A stretch of DNA of 64,000 bases from Actinomycetospora chibensis (GCF_028737215.1 NZ_JAQZAM010000004.1:186001-250000), one strand, 5' to 3'. Positions 52,901 through 61,463 are shown, numbered from the stretch's first letter. Notes: generated from the sequence alone by a model not told the origin. Numbers and translations are program-made.

Positions 52901-54027
52901 GCGCGCACCGCCGAGCGGTCCGGTTTCCCGATCCCGCGTAGGGGGAGTGCATCGAGCACGGCCACCGAGCGCGGTGCCGCCCGGCCGAGGCCGGGGGCGA
53001 CGGCGGCGCGCAGGGCGTCGGGGTCGAGCCCGTCGCCCACGACGGCGGCGACGATCCGCGACCCCCACTCGGGATCGGGCAGGCCGACGACGCACGCCTC
53101 GCGGACGCCCGCCTGGGCGAGCAGCGCGCGCTCGACCGTCGCCGGCGCGACCTTCTCCCCGCCGGTGACGATGACGTCGTCCGCGCGTCCGAGCACCTCG
53201 AGACGGCCGTCCTCGTTCCACGCGCCGAGGTCGTTGGTGCGGAAGCCGCGCGATCCGTCGGCGCCGTCGGTGAACGCCGCGCGGTCCGCCTGGGACATCG
53301 CCCCCCGGTACCCCGCGGCCACCGTCGCGCCCCCGAGCCGGATGCGTCCGTCCTCCTCGAGCGTCACCGCGACCCCGTCGAGCGGGCGCCCGTCGTAGAC
53401 GCACCCGCCGCAGGTCTCGCTCATCCCGTACGTCGTCACGAGGCGAACGCCCGCGGCCCGGGCGCGCTCGAGCACGGTCGGGTCTGCGGCCGCACCCCCG
53501 AGCAGGACCGCGGTGAACCTGCGGAGCGCTTCGAGCGCGGGCCCGCCGGCGTCGAGCAGGCGCAGGAGCTGGGTCGGGACGAGCGAGGTGTACGCCGCGC
53601 CGGAGCGTGTGGCCGCCTCCGCGAACGCCTCGGCGCGGAACCCCTCGCGCAGGTCCATCACGGCGGCGGGTACGCCGGCGCGGGCCGAGCGCAGCAGCAC
53701 CTGCAGCCCGGCGACGTGGTGGGCGGGCAGCGCGAGCAGCCACCGGCCGGGCGGCCCGAGGCGGGCGTGCGTTGCGTCGGCCGAGGCCCGCAGCGCGTCG
53801 GCGGGCAGCAGGACGGCCTTCGGGGCGCCGGTGGAGCCGGTGGTGGTGACCACTGCGGCGACGGCGTCGTCGACGGGCGCGAGCAGGTCGGCGGTCGGCG
53901 CCGGGTCGCCGGGGCCGGTCGGCAGCACGGCGGGCCCGTCGCCCTCGAGCGCCGCCAGGGCCGCGGCACCGAGGCGCGCGGCCGCGTCGGGGCTCCCGTC
54001 GGTCGGGACGGTCTCGACGGCGCGCAC
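52873..54027 (-). CDS. menE: o-succinylbenzoate-CoA ligase
   Basis: MenE activates o-succinylbenzoate with ATP and CoA in menaquinone synthesis. The 384-residue ANL-family protein is short for the family, as usual for actinobacterial MenE. It has the P-loop TTTGSTGAPKAVLLP near residue 61, LPAHHVAGLQVLLRS near 99, TTYGMSETCGGCVYDG near 198, RTNDLGAWNEDGRLEVLGRADDVIVTGGEKV near 252-282 and the final catalytic Lys region LRGIGKPDRSA. The GTG start has TACCCT 6 nt upstream; this box overlaps that of menC. Confidence 0.92.
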   Translation of the reverse strand: MRAVETVPTDGSPDAAARLGAAALAALEGDGPAVLPTGPGDPAPTADLLAPVDDAVAAVVTTTGSTGAPKAVLLPADALRASADATHARLGPPGRWLLALPAHHVAGLQVLLRSARAGVPAAVMDLREGFRAEAFAEAATRSGAAYTSLVPTQLLRLLDAGGPALEALRRFTAVLLGGAAADPTVLERARAAGVRLVTTYGMSETCGGCVYDGRPLDGVAVTLEEDGRIRLGGATVAAGYRGAMSQADRAAFTDGADGSRGFRTNDLGAWNEDGRLEVLGRADDVIVTGGEKVAPATVERALLAQAGVREACVVGLPDPEWGSRIVAAVVGDGLDPDALRAAVAPGLGRAAPRSVAVLDALPLRGIGKPDRSAVRAHFGGSERT

Positions 54028-54032
54028 CGACC

Positions 54033-54039
54033 TAGGGTA
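54033..54039. promoter_or_regulatory. overlapping divergent -10 boxes of menE and menC
   Basis: The 7-mer TAGGGTA holds TAGGGT for menC (plus, 6 nt before GTG 54045) and TACCCT for menE (minus, 6 nt before GTG 54027). The two start codons are only 17 bp apart, and both messages look leaderless. Confidence 0.6.
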
Positions 54040-54044
54040 GGTGG

Positions 54045-55031
54045 GTGATGGGTCCAGCGTCGGTCGTCGCCCTGCCCCTGCGGACGCGGTTCCGGGGCAT
54101 CACGACGCGCGAGCTCGCGCTGGTCGAGGGCCCGGCGGGGTGGGGCGAGTTCTGCCCGTTCGTCGAGTACGACGACGCCGAGGCGCTGGCGTGGTGGCGG
54201 TGCGCCCGGGAGGCCGCGTACGAGGGCTGGCCGGCCCCGGTGCGCGAGCAGGTCGAGGTCAACACCACGGTGCCGGCGGTCGGGCCGGAGCACGCGCACC
54301 GGATCGTCGCCGCGTCAGGGGCCCGGACGGCCAAGGTCAAGGTCGCGGAGAAGGGGCAGGACGCGGCCCGGACGTTGACCGACGACCTCGTCCGCGTCGA
54401 GGCGGTGCGCGACGCGCTGGGGGCGGGCGGCCAGGTCCGGGTCGACGCCAACGGCGGGTGGGACGTCGACGGCGCCGTCGCCGCGATCCGGGCGCTCGCC
54501 CGTGCGGCCGGCGGGCTGGAGTACGTCGAGCAGCCCTGTGCGTCGGTCGACGAGCTCGCCGCGGTGCGCCGCCGCGTCGACGTCCCGGTGGCCGCCGACG
54601 AGTCGATCCGCCGGGCCGAGGACCCCCTGCTGGTCGTGCGCGCCGAGGCCGCCGACGTCGCGGTGCTCAAGGTCGCGCCGCTCGGGGGCGTGCGCGCCGC
54701 GCTCCGGATGGCCGAGGAGATCGGCCTGCCGTGCGTGGTGTCGTCGGCGGTCGAGAGCTCGGTGGGGCTCGCCGCGGGCCTCGCGCTGGCCGGCGCGCTG
54801 CCCGACCTGCCCTACGCCTGCGGCCTCGGCACCGCCGACCTGCTCGCCGCCGACGTCGTCACGGCTCCGCTGCACCCGGTGTCCGGCGTCCTGGACGTGC
54901 CCCGGCACCCGCCCGTCCCCGACCTGGAGCTCCTGGCGCGTTACGACGCGGATCCGGACGCGCGGGAATGGTGGACCGCCCGCCTGCGCCGGGTACAGGC
55001 TCTCGCCGGAGCGCCCGCACCACCAGCATGA
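54045..55031 (+). CDS. menC: o-succinylbenzoate synthase
   Basis: MenC dehydrates SHCHC to o-succinylbenzoate. The 328-residue enolase-superfamily protein has AKVKVAEKGQDA near residue 96 (catalytic K-x-K), VRVDANGGWDVDGAVAAI near 128, YVEQPCASVDEL near 163, VAADESIRRAEDPL near 184 and VLKVAPLGGVRAAL near 208 (second Lys), with VVSSAVESSVGLAAGLALAG near 235. GTG 54045 or ATG 54048 is the start, set by the shared promoter. It is divergent from menE. Confidence 0.93.
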   Translation: MMGPASVVALPLRTRFRGITTRELALVEGPAGWGEFCPFVEYDDAEALAWWRCAREAAYEGWPAPVREQVEVNTTVPAVGPEHAHRIVAASGARTAKVKVAEKGQDAARTLTDDLVRVEAVRDALGAGGQVRVDANGGWDVDGAVAAIRALARAAGGLEYVEQPCASVDELAAVRRRVDVPVAADESIRRAEDPLLVVRAEAADVAVLKVAPLGGVRAALRMAEEIGLPCVVSSAVESSVGLAAGLALAGALPDLPYACGLGTADLLAADVVTAPLHPVSGVLDVPRHPPVPDLELLARYDADPDAREWWTARLRRVQALAGAPAPPA

Positions 55032-55044
55032 GGAGCACGCCGAC

Positions 55045-55497
55045 ATGACCGACAGGGACGACCGCCTCGAGGCCGGCCGCGAGATCGTGCGCGCCAAGGA
55101 GGCCGCGGGGGTCAGCTGGGCCAAGCTCGCCGAGGCCCTCGACCGGTCGCTGGTGTGGACGACGTCGGCGCTGCTCGGCCAGCAGCCGCTCGACGCGACG
55201 CAGGCCACCGCCGTCGCGAAGCTGCTCGATCTCGACGAGGAGACCGTCGAGGCCCTCCGCCTGCCCCCGGTGCGCGGCGACGCCGCGCTGGACCCGACCG
55301 AGCCCGTCACCTACCGGCTCCAGGAGGCCCTGCAGGTGTACGGCACGAGCCTCCACGAGCTCATCCGCGAGGAGTTCGGCGACGGCATCATGAGCGCCAT
55401 CGACTTCACCCTCGACTTCGAGCGCGTCGAGGATCCGAAGGGCGACCGGGTGAAGCTGACGTTCAACGGCAAGTTCCTGCCCTACAAGGTGTGGTAA
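55045..55497 (+). CDS. cynS: cyanate hydratase (cyanase)
   Basis: Cyanase turns cyanate and bicarbonate into ammonia and CO2. The 150-residue product has an N-terminal HTH-like domain and the C-terminal catalytic domain with YRLQEALQVYG, the Arg/Glu pair, and GDGIMSAIDFTLDF containing the catalytic Ser; it ends LTFNGKFLPYKVW as in known cyanases. ATG 55045 lies 14 nt after the menC stop, so it may share that transcript. With narK and Nit1C genes nearby it fits use of poor nitrogen sources. Confidence 0.94.
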   Translation: MTDRDDRLEAGREIVRAKEAAGVSWAKLAEALDRSLVWTTSALLGQQPLDATQATAVAKLLDLDEETVEALRLPPVRGDAALDPTEPVTYRLQEALQVYGTSLHELIREEFGDGIMSAIDFTLDFERVEDPKGDRVKLTFNGKFLPYKVW

Positions 55498-55547
55498 AGC
55501 CCCCGACACGCCGGTGACGGCTGAGGGGGTCGCTCCGTGCGCGCGAG

Positions 55548-55553
55548 TAGCGT
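55548..55553 (+). promoter_or_regulatory. -10 hexamer TAGCGT of TIGR02569-like gene
   Basis: TAGCGT, 7-nt spacer, GTG 55561. Confidence 0.45.
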
Positions 55554-55560
55554 GCGGAGC

Positions 55561-56523
55561 GTGACCGCCGCGCCCCCGCACAAGACGGCGCCCTCGCCCG
55601 ACGAGGACGCCGCGACGGGTGCGGCCGCGTCCGATCCGCACCCCGGTGCCCACCCCGCCGGCCCCGACGCGGGCTCCGGTACCGGCCCCGGCGCCGACCC
55701 CCGCCTCGAGCACGGACCGCCGGAGCACGTCCGGACGGCGTTCGGGGTGCGCGAGGCGGTGCCGCGGCCGCGCCCGGATCTGCCCGGTCCGGCGTGGCGC
55801 TGCGACGCGCTGGTGCTGCGCCCGGTGGCCGACACGGTGCTCGCCGCGTGGTCGGCCAGCGCGATCGAGGAGCTGGGCACCGCCGGCGTCGACGGTCTGC
55901 GCCTGGCCCGTCCGGTCCGCGCGAGCGACGGTCGACGGGTCGTGGCCGGCTGGGCCGCGAGCCACGACGTCCCCGGCCGGGTCGAGCCGCGCCACGACGA
56001 CGTGATCGCCGCATCCCTGCGCCTGCACCGCGCCACCGCACGTCTCGAGCGCCCGCGCCTGGTGGACGACCGTGACGACCTGCTCGCCCGCGCCGACCGC
56101 GCCGCGTTCGGCGAGCGCAAGCCCTCACTGGACCCCGAGACCGGCGGGACGCTGTTCGCCGAGCTCGCGCGCCGCCGACGTCCCCTGGACCGGCCGTCGC
56201 AGCTGGTGCACGGCGACCTCTTCGGCACGGTGCTGTTCGACCCCTCCGACCCGAGCGCGCCCCCGGCCGTGCTCGACCTCGTGCCGTTCTGGCGTCCCGT
56301 CGAGTGGGCGGCCGCGGTCGTCGTCATCGACGCCCTGGCCTGGGGCGGCGCCGATCCGGGCATCCTCACGCGGTGGTCGCACCTCGCGGAGTGGCCGCAG
56401 ATGCTGCTGCACGCGCTGCTCTTCCGCCTCGCCGTCCACGCGCAGCACCCGTCGTGCACCCGCGAGTCGCTCCACGGGCTCGAGCACGCCGCACGCCTCG
56501 TCGGCAGCCTCCTGCCCTACTAG
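55561..56523 (+). CDS. actinobacterial TIGR02569-like phosphotransferase-fold protein
   Basis: A 320-residue protein with a disordered first 50 residues, then a kinase-like fold. PSQLVHGDLFGTVLFDP (HGD-x4-N-like position replaced by T) and VLDLVPFWRPVEWAAAVVVID resemble the catalytic and metal loops of aminoglycoside phosphotransferase-like proteins. The usual Asn two residues past HGDL is absent, so activity is doubtful. TIGR02569 is an actinobacterial family without assigned function. The GTG start is leaderless. Confidence 0.7.
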   Translation: MTAAPPHKTAPSPDEDAATGAAASDPHPGAHPAGPDAGSGTGPGADPRLEHGPPEHVRTAFGVREAVPRPRPDLPGPAWRCDALVLRPVADTVLAAWSASAIEELGTAGVDGLRLARPVRASDGRRVVAGWAASHDVPGRVEPRHDDVIAASLRLHRATARLERPRLVDDRDDLLARADRAAFGERKPSLDPETGGTLFAELARRRRPLDRPSQLVHGDLFGTVLFDPSDPSAPPAVLDLVPFWRPVEWAAAVVVIDALAWGGADPGILTRWSHLAEWPQMLLHALLFRLAVHAQHPSCTRESLHGLEHAARLVGSLLPY

Positions 56524-56574
56524 GGAGCCACCGGCTCCGGTGACGAGCCCCGCACCGCGGGTTCGTCCCGTCGC

Positions 56575-56614
56575 AACACGCGGTCATCGTCACGTAACAC
56601 GCGGTTCCTACCGT
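56575..56614 (+). promoter_or_regulatory. narK promoter with 21-bp spaced direct repeat
   Basis: AACACGCGGT occurs at 56575-56584 and 56596-56605, exactly 21 bp apart (two helical turns), followed by TACCGT at 56609-56614 and ATG 56623 after 8 nt. A repressor or activator site over the -35 region is likely. GTCACGTAAC between the repeats resembles GlnR half-sites. Confidence 0.5.
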
Positions 56615-56622
56615 CCGCCGTC

Positions 56623-58026
56623 ATGACCGCATCCCCGGCCCCATCTCCGGCCCAGCAGGGCGGCAGCCTGCTGCGTGGACGCTGGATCGACGACTGGCGT
56701 CCCGAGGACGAGTCGTTCTGGCAGAGCACGGGCAAGAAGATCGCGAAGCGGAACCTGTGGTTCTCGGTGCTCTCGGAGCACATCGGGTTCTCGATCTGGT
56801 CGATGTGGTCGGTCCTCGTGCTCTTCATGCCCGAGGCGACCTACCACATCGACACCGCCGGGAAGTTCTTCCTCGTCTCCGTGCCCACCCTCGTCGGGTC
56901 GGTGCTGCGCCTGCCCTACACGATGGCGGTGGCGGTCTTCGGCGGGCGGAACTGGACGATCATCAGCGCCGCGCTGCTGCTGGTCCCCACGATCCTGGCC
57001 GCGTTCGTGATGCATCCCGGCACCTCGTACACGACGTTCATCGTCGTCGCGATCTTCGCGGGGGTCGGCGGCGGCAACTTCGCCTCGTCGATGACGAACA
57101 TCAACGCCTTCTTCCCGGAGAAGCAGAAGGGCGCCGCGCTCGGCATCAACGCCGGTGGCGGGAACCTCGGCGTCGCGGTCGTGCAGCTCATCGGGCTGCT
57201 GATCATCGCCACCGCGGGTACCGGCGCGCCGCGCATCCTGCTCGGGATCTACATCCCGCTGATCGTCGTCGCGGTCCTGTGCTCGGCGCTGTTCATGGAC
57301 AACCTGACCTCGGTGCGCAACGACACCGGCGCGCTCAAGGAGGCCACCGGCGACGCGCAGACCTGGATCATCTCGTTCCTCTACATCGGGACGTTCGGGT
57401 CGTTCATCGGCTACAGCTTCGCGTTCGGCCTCGTGCTGCAGAACCAGTTCGACCGCACCCCGCTGCAGGCGGCGGCGGTCACGTTCATCGGTCCGCTGCT
57501 CGGCTCGCTGATCCGCCCCGTCGGTGGCTGGCTCTCCGACCGCATCGGCGGCACGCGGGTGACGTTCTGGAACTTCGTCGCGATGGCCGTGTCGTCGCTG
57601 ATCTGCATCTGGGCCTCGACGATCGAATCCCTGGCGATCTTCACGATCGGCTTCGTGCTGCTGTTCATCACCTCGGGCATCGGCAACGGCTCGGTCTACA
57701 AGATGATCCCGGCCGTCTTCCGCACCAAGGCGCTCGCGGCGTCCGAGGAGCGCGGGTGGGAGACGTCTGAGGCCCTGCTGTGGGCACGCCGCATCTCCGG
57801 GGCGGTCATCGGCATCGCCGGCGCGATCGGGGCGTTCGGCGGGCTGCTGATCAACCTCGCGTTCCGGTCGTCGTTCCGGACCGCGGGCAGCGGCACCCCG
57901 GCGTTCTGGTCGTTCGTCGCCTTCTACGCCGTGTGCTTCGTCGTGACCTACGTGGTCTACATGCGCTCGGGCAAGGCCGCGACCGATCCGAAGACCGGTC
58001 AGCGGATGTCCTACGCGGAGGTCTGA
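56623..58026 (+). CDS. narK: NarK/NasA-type nitrate/nitrite transporter
   Basis: A 467-residue major facilitator protein with about 12 membrane helices. The nitrate-porter signatures are both clear: AGVGGGNFASSMTNINAFFPEKQKG near residue 145 and FITSGIGNGSVYKMIPAVF near 346. It carries nitrate in and/or nitrite out. ATG 56623 follows a TACCGT box by 8 nt, and a direct repeat lies upstream. The two siroheme genes downstream suggest assimilatory nitrate use. Confidence 0.93.
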   Translation: MTASPAPSPAQQGGSLLRGRWIDDWRPEDESFWQSTGKKIAKRNLWFSVLSEHIGFSIWSMWSVLVLFMPEATYHIDTAGKFFLVSVPTLVGSVLRLPYTMAVAVFGGRNWTIISAALLLVPTILAAFVMHPGTSYTTFIVVAIFAGVGGGNFASSMTNINAFFPEKQKGAALGINAGGGNLGVAVVQLIGLLIIATAGTGAPRILLGIYIPLIVVAVLCSALFMDNLTSVRNDTGALKEATGDAQTWIISFLYIGTFGSFIGYSFAFGLVLQNQFDRTPLQAAAVTFIGPLLGSLIRPVGGWLSDRIGGTRVTFWNFVAMAVSSLICIWASTIESLAIFTIGFVLLFITSGIGNGSVYKMIPAVFRTKALAASEERGWETSEALLWARRISGAVIGIAGAIGAFGGLLINLAFRSSFRTAGSGTPAFWSFVAFYAVCFVVTYVVYMRSGKAATDPKTGQRMSYAEV

Positions 58027-58110
58027 GGCGTGACGGCTGCCGAGCCCCGGACCGGCCGTCGCGATCTATCCTGTGCGGGTGGTGTCAGGAGTGGTGGAGG
58101 TCGGTCGCCC

Positions 58111-58941
58111 GTGAGCGCGCAGACGCTCGCGGGATGGCGCGTCGGCGTGACGGCCGACCGCCGCGCCGACGACCAGCTCGACCTGCTGCGGCGCAAGGGC
58201 GCGGAGGTGCTGCACGGGCCGACGATGCGGATCGTGCCGCTGTCGGACGACGCCCGGCTGGCGGAGACGACGCGGGCGCTGCTCGCCGACCCGCCCGCGG
58301 CGGTCGTCGCCACCACCGGGCAGGGCTTCCGGGGGTGGCTCGAGGTGGCGTCGGACTGGGGGCTGGGCGACGCCCTGCACGCGATGCTGGGCTCGGCGAC
58401 GCTGCTCGCGCGCGGTCCGAAGGCGCGCGGGGCGATCCGCGGTGCCGGGCTGCGCGAGGCGTGGTCGGCCGACGAGACGGAGTCGTCGCCCGAGGTCCTG
58501 GCGCACCTGCTCGACGAGGGCGTCGACGGCCGGCGCATCGCGGTGCAGCTGCACGGCGACCCGATGACCGACTTCCTCGCCGCGCTGCGCTCAGCAGGCG
58601 CCGACGTGGTGACCGTGGCCGTGTACCGGTGGGAGCCGCCGCCTGACCTGCCCGCCGTCGACACGCTCCTGGACGCGATCGTGGCCCACGAGGTCGACAC
58701 CGTGACGTTCACCAGCGCGCCGGCGGTCGAGGGGCTCGTCCACCGCGCCGAGAGCCGGGGGCTGCGCGACGAGGTGCTCGCGGCGCTGCGCTCGGGCGAG
58801 GTCCTGGCCTGCTGCGTCGGACCGGTCACCGCCGCGCCGCTGGAGCGCCTGGGCGTCGTCGGCATCGCGCCCGAGCGCTTCCGGCTCGGCGCGATGGTGA
58901 AGCGGCTGGAGGAGCACGCCACCGTGCTGGCCCGTCCGTGA
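58111..58941 (+). CDS. hemD: uroporphyrinogen-III synthase
   Basis: A 276-residue HemD-fold protein: GWRVGVTADRRADDQLDLLRRKGAEV (start of domain 1), GPTMRIVPLSDD near residue 42, VVATTGQGFRGW near 67, VAVYRWEPPPDLP near 168, VDTVTFTSAPAVEGL near 197 and CCVGPVTAAPLERLGV near 233. It cyclises hydroxymethylbilane to uroporphyrinogen III, the precursor of siroheme and haem. The CbiX gene downstream and narK upstream suggest a siroheme role. GTG 58111 follows GGAGG. Confidence 0.85.
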   Translation: MSAQTLAGWRVGVTADRRADDQLDLLRRKGAEVLHGPTMRIVPLSDDARLAETTRALLADPPAAVVATTGQGFRGWLEVASDWGLGDALHAMLGSATLLARGPKARGAIRGAGLREAWSADETESSPEVLAHLLDEGVDGRRIAVQLHGDPMTDFLAALRSAGADVVTVAVYRWEPPPDLPAVDTLLDAIVAHEVDTVTFTSAPAVEGLVHRAESRGLRDEVLAALRSGEVLACCVGPVTAAPLERLGVVGIAPERFRLGAMVKRLEEHATVLARP

Positions 58942-59618
58942 CGGCACCCGCGCTGCTGCTGCTCGCCCACGGCACCGAGGACCCCGCCGGGCAGGCCACC
59001 TGGGACCGCCTCGCGTCGGCGGTGGACCGGGTGCTGCCCGAGGCCGAGGTGCGGCTGGCGTACGCGGGGGTGGCGGTCCCGTCCCTGGCGGACGTGCTGG
59101 TCGAGCTGCCCGGCCCCGTGGTCGTCGTGCCCGCCTTCCTCGCCTCCGGGTTCCACGTGCGCGTCGACGTGCCCGAGCAGCTCGCGATGACCGGGCGTGA
59201 CGACGTCGTCGTGGCCGAGCCGTTCGGGCCCGACCCGGCGCTGGTGGGCGTGCTGCTCGACCGGCTCGCCGAAGCCGGCGCGGGGCCCGGCGACACCGTG
59301 GTGCTGGCCGCGGCGGGGTCGACCGACCCCGTGGCGCAGGACGACCTGCGCACCGCCGCGGCCCTGCTGACCGCGCGGGTGGGCCACGAGGTGCCGGTGG
59401 GCTACATCGCGGGTGGCGAGCCGCGGGTCGCGTCGGTGGTCGAGTCCACCGGGGCTCGAGGTCCGCGCATCGTGATCGCGACCTGGCTGCTCGCGCCGGG
59501 GGCGTTCCACCGCTGGCTGGGGTCCTCGGGCGCCGCGCTGGTCGCCGAGCCCCTCGGGGACCACCCGGACGTCGTCGGCGTGGCCGTCGCGCGCTACCGG
59601 GCGGCGGTCGGGGCATGA
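58938..59618 (+). CDS. sirohydrochlorin chelatase (CbiX/SirB-like)
   Basis: A 226-residue chelatase that inserts iron (or cobalt) into sirohydrochlorin. LLLLAHGTEDPAGQATWDRL holds the first metal-binding His, VVVPAFLASGFHVRVDVPEQL the second, and VLAAAGSTDPVAQDDLR and TWLLAPGAFHRWL the second half repeat. The GTG start overlaps the hemD stop (GTGA), so the two are translated together. Confidence 0.87.
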   Translation: MTAPALLLLAHGTEDPAGQATWDRLASAVDRVLPEAEVRLAYAGVAVPSLADVLVELPGPVVVVPAFLASGFHVRVDVPEQLAMTGRDDVVVAEPFGPDPALVGVLLDRLAEAGAGPGDTVVLAAAGSTDPVAQDDLRTAAALLTARVGHEVPVGYIAGGEPRVASVVESTGARGPRIVIATWLLAPGAFHRWLGSSGAALVAEPLGDHPDVVGVAVARYRAAVGA

Positions 59619-59977
59619 GCGTGGGCCTGGGCCTCGCCGTGCACCTCTACGACTCCGGCGGGCGCTGGATCGCGTGGTACCGCCCGGGGATGCCGTACGT
59701 GTGGAACACCCGGGACCGGTGGATCGGCTGGTTCCCGTGGTCGCACGAGTCGTCGCCCGAGCCACGCGACGACGTCCTCGACCCCGCCGACCGCTACCTG
59801 GGCACGGTCGTCGGCGACCGTCTGCTGGCACGCACGGCCCGGCAACCGCGATCGATCCCCGCGAGGGTCCCGGAGCCCCAGCGTCCGGTCGGCCCACCCG
59901 ACATCGACCGGGCGATGGCGCTGCCACCGCCGATCGGGTTCACCGACGTGGCCGCTCATCGCCTTCTCGGCGACTGA
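59615..59977 (+). CDS. Trp-rich 4-fold beta-flower-like protein
   Basis: A 120-residue protein beginning MSVGLGLAVHLYDSGGRWIAWYRPG, then YVWNTRDRWIGWFPW and LDPADRYLGTVVGDRLL. The LYD..GR.IAW / VWN..DRWIGW / YLG repeats look like the short 4-fold beta-flower domain, a family without known function. The C-terminal half is Pro/Arg-rich. It overlaps the chelatase stop (ATGA) and so belongs to the siroheme operon. Confidence 0.6.
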   Translation: MSVGLGLAVHLYDSGGRWIAWYRPGMPYVWNTRDRWIGWFPWSHESSPEPRDDVLDPADRYLGTVVGDRLLARTARQPRSIPARVPEPQRPVGPPDIDRAMALPPPIGFTDVAAHRLLGD

Positions 59978-60026
59978 GAGCCACCCCGATGTTTACCGTT
60001 CGTCACGAAAGGGTGATGCTAGGGGC

Positions 60027-60284
60027 ATGCTCGCACGCGTCATCGGGACCATTGTGATCATCCTGGTGCTGTTCGCGATCATCTCCGATCCCCAGCAGTC
60101 CGCCGCCACGACCCGTGAGGGCGCCTCGACCCTGGCCGACGCGGGCTCCTCGATCACCGTGTTCCTGTCGAGCCTCGTCAACAACCTCGCCGTCGTCACC
60201 ACCGGCTCGTCGTCCTCCACCACGACCACCTACCCCGCCGGGTCCGTCGAGACCGGCGACGGCTCCACCCCGCTCGACGAATAG
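60027..60284 (+). CDS. small membrane protein, paralogue of 27043 product
   Basis: An 85-residue protein: MLARVIGTIVIILVLFAII membrane helix, SDPQQSAATTREGASTLADAGSSITVFLSSLV amphipathic segment and a Ser/Thr/Gly-rich tail. It shares the helix-ISxPQxSA-L.DA.SS layout with the protein at 27043. TTTACC and GATGCT, 17 nt apart, could be its -35/-10, with ATG 6 nt later. Function is unknown. Confidence 0.6.
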   Translation: MLARVIGTIVIILVLFAIISDPQQSAATTREGASTLADAGSSITVFLSSLVNNLAVVTTGSSSSTTTTYPAGSVETGDGSTPLDE

Positions 60285-60308
60285 GTCCTGGGGGACGGCG
60301 CTCGGGGG

Positions 60309-60360
60309 GTGCCAGCGCTGCGTCCACGCTTGCACTCAGCGCCAGGAAATCCGCTTCGTC
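60309..60360 (+). repeat. left 52-bp inverted repeat of AbiEi cassette
   Basis: Begins GTGCCAGCGCTGCGTCC and ends GGAAATCCGCTTCGTC. Matches the complement of 61464-61515 at 47 of 52 positions. It ends 15 bp before the stop of the enclosed gene. Confidence 0.75.
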
Positions 60361-60375
60361 ACCGGGGCGCCGGAG

Positions 60376-61392
60376 TCAGGCGCTCTCGGGGAGGTCGCGC
60401 GGAAAGACCGCACGCGGTGGCGGCAGCATCGCCGCCACGGCAAGGGCATCCAGCACGTCCTGGTGAGTACCTGCCGAGTCGCTGCGCACCTGGACGGGGC
60501 GGGTCCCGAGGACGTGGAGCCCGATGCCCGTGAGGGCTCGACGCCGACGCGCCGTGCTGTCCACCTGTTCGGGCGTGGCGAAGTGTGCTTCGACGGAGTC
60601 GATCTCCCAGGCGAACCCCAGCTCCTCGACGAGGACGTCGACGATGGCGACGAACCGGCCGTGCTCGTCGAGGACGCGTGCGTTGAACCGGGCCTGGGGG
60701 AGGTCGGGGTGGGCGAGCCACCACTCCCGAGCGGTGAACTCCGCGGCGGAACGCACCCCGTCGGCGACCGCCCGCAGGACCAGCCGGGGTGTGGCGCTGC
60801 CCTTTCGGCACCCGGCGTCGAGCTCCTGGCGCAGGTGCTCGACGAACAGCATCCGGCGCTGCACCGGCTCGGCGAGCAGGCTCGCGATCTCTTCGGTGTC
60901 CTTCAACCGGCGCACGGCGTCGAGCACCGCGCGGGCGAGCGGGGCGACCGGCAGCCCGTCGCGCAGCACAGCGCGCGGCATCCGTTCGGTGCGCTCCACC
61001 ACGATGTGCCCGACGCTCCGCACCTGGCGGGACTGCGGTACGAGGATGTGGACCCGGGTCAGCTCCGGGCCGCGCCGCAGTCCGTGGTGGCGCACGGCGG
61101 AGAGCCCGGTCAGCAGCGCGTCGGGGCCACCGTGCAGAAGGGCCGCGACCTCGAGCTGGCGGACGCTCGGCTCGCCGTTGTGCAGGGCGACGATGCCCGG
61201 GGCGAGCAGCTGCCACGGTCCGCCGTCGCGACACCGCCGGTAGACCGTGCTCTCGGGAACACCGAGCTCCACGAGCGCGAGTGCCGCGATCACGCCGTGG
61301 TCGCTCGCCCGCAGCAGCCTGTCGGGCTCGTCGGCCCAGGTTCCTCGTCGCACGTCGCCACGGTCGGCCCGATCCTCGTCGTGGGCGAGCAT
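60376..61392 (-). CDS. AbiEi-like winged helix and DUF559-like protein
   Basis: A 338-residue protein. The first 100 residues resemble the AbiEi antitoxin N-terminal winged helix (VIAALALVELGVPESTVYRRCRDGGPWQLLAPGIVALHNG). The C-terminal part resembles DUF559/Vsr-like nucleases: TAREWWLAHPDLPQARFNARVLDEHGRFVAIVDVLVEELGFAWEIDSVEAHF with D, E and similar spacing. Such orphan proteins are frequent in actinomycetes and their role is unknown. ATG 61392 is preferred to an earlier start inside the repeat side. No AbiEii toxin gene lies beside it. The gene is boxed by 52-bp inverted repeats. Confidence 0.65.
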   Translation of the reverse strand: MLAHDEDRADRGDVRRGTWADEPDRLLRASDHGVIAALALVELGVPESTVYRRCRDGGPWQLLAPGIVALHNGEPSVRQLEVAALLHGGPDALLTGLSAVRHHGLRRGPELTRVHILVPQSRQVRSVGHIVVERTERMPRAVLRDGLPVAPLARAVLDAVRRLKDTEEIASLLAEPVQRRMLFVEHLRQELDAGCRKGSATPRLVLRAVADGVRSAAEFTAREWWLAHPDLPQARFNARVLDEHGRFVAIVDVLVEELGFAWEIDSVEAHFATPEQVDSTARRRRALTGIGLHVLGTRPVQVRSDSAGTHQDVLDALAVAAMLPPPRAVFPRDLPESA

Positions 61393-61463
61393 CGGCGCCC
61401 GACCTGTGGACGGGTTCGACGGATGGGGACAGCGCCCTGCGCAGCCGGTCGGTGCTCGCGAAC

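Noticed and set aside
60376-61392. AbiE abortive-infection (type IV toxin-antitoxin) system
   Set aside because: Only an AbiEi-like protein is present. No AbiEii nucleotidyltransferase lies on either side, so a defence system is not supported.
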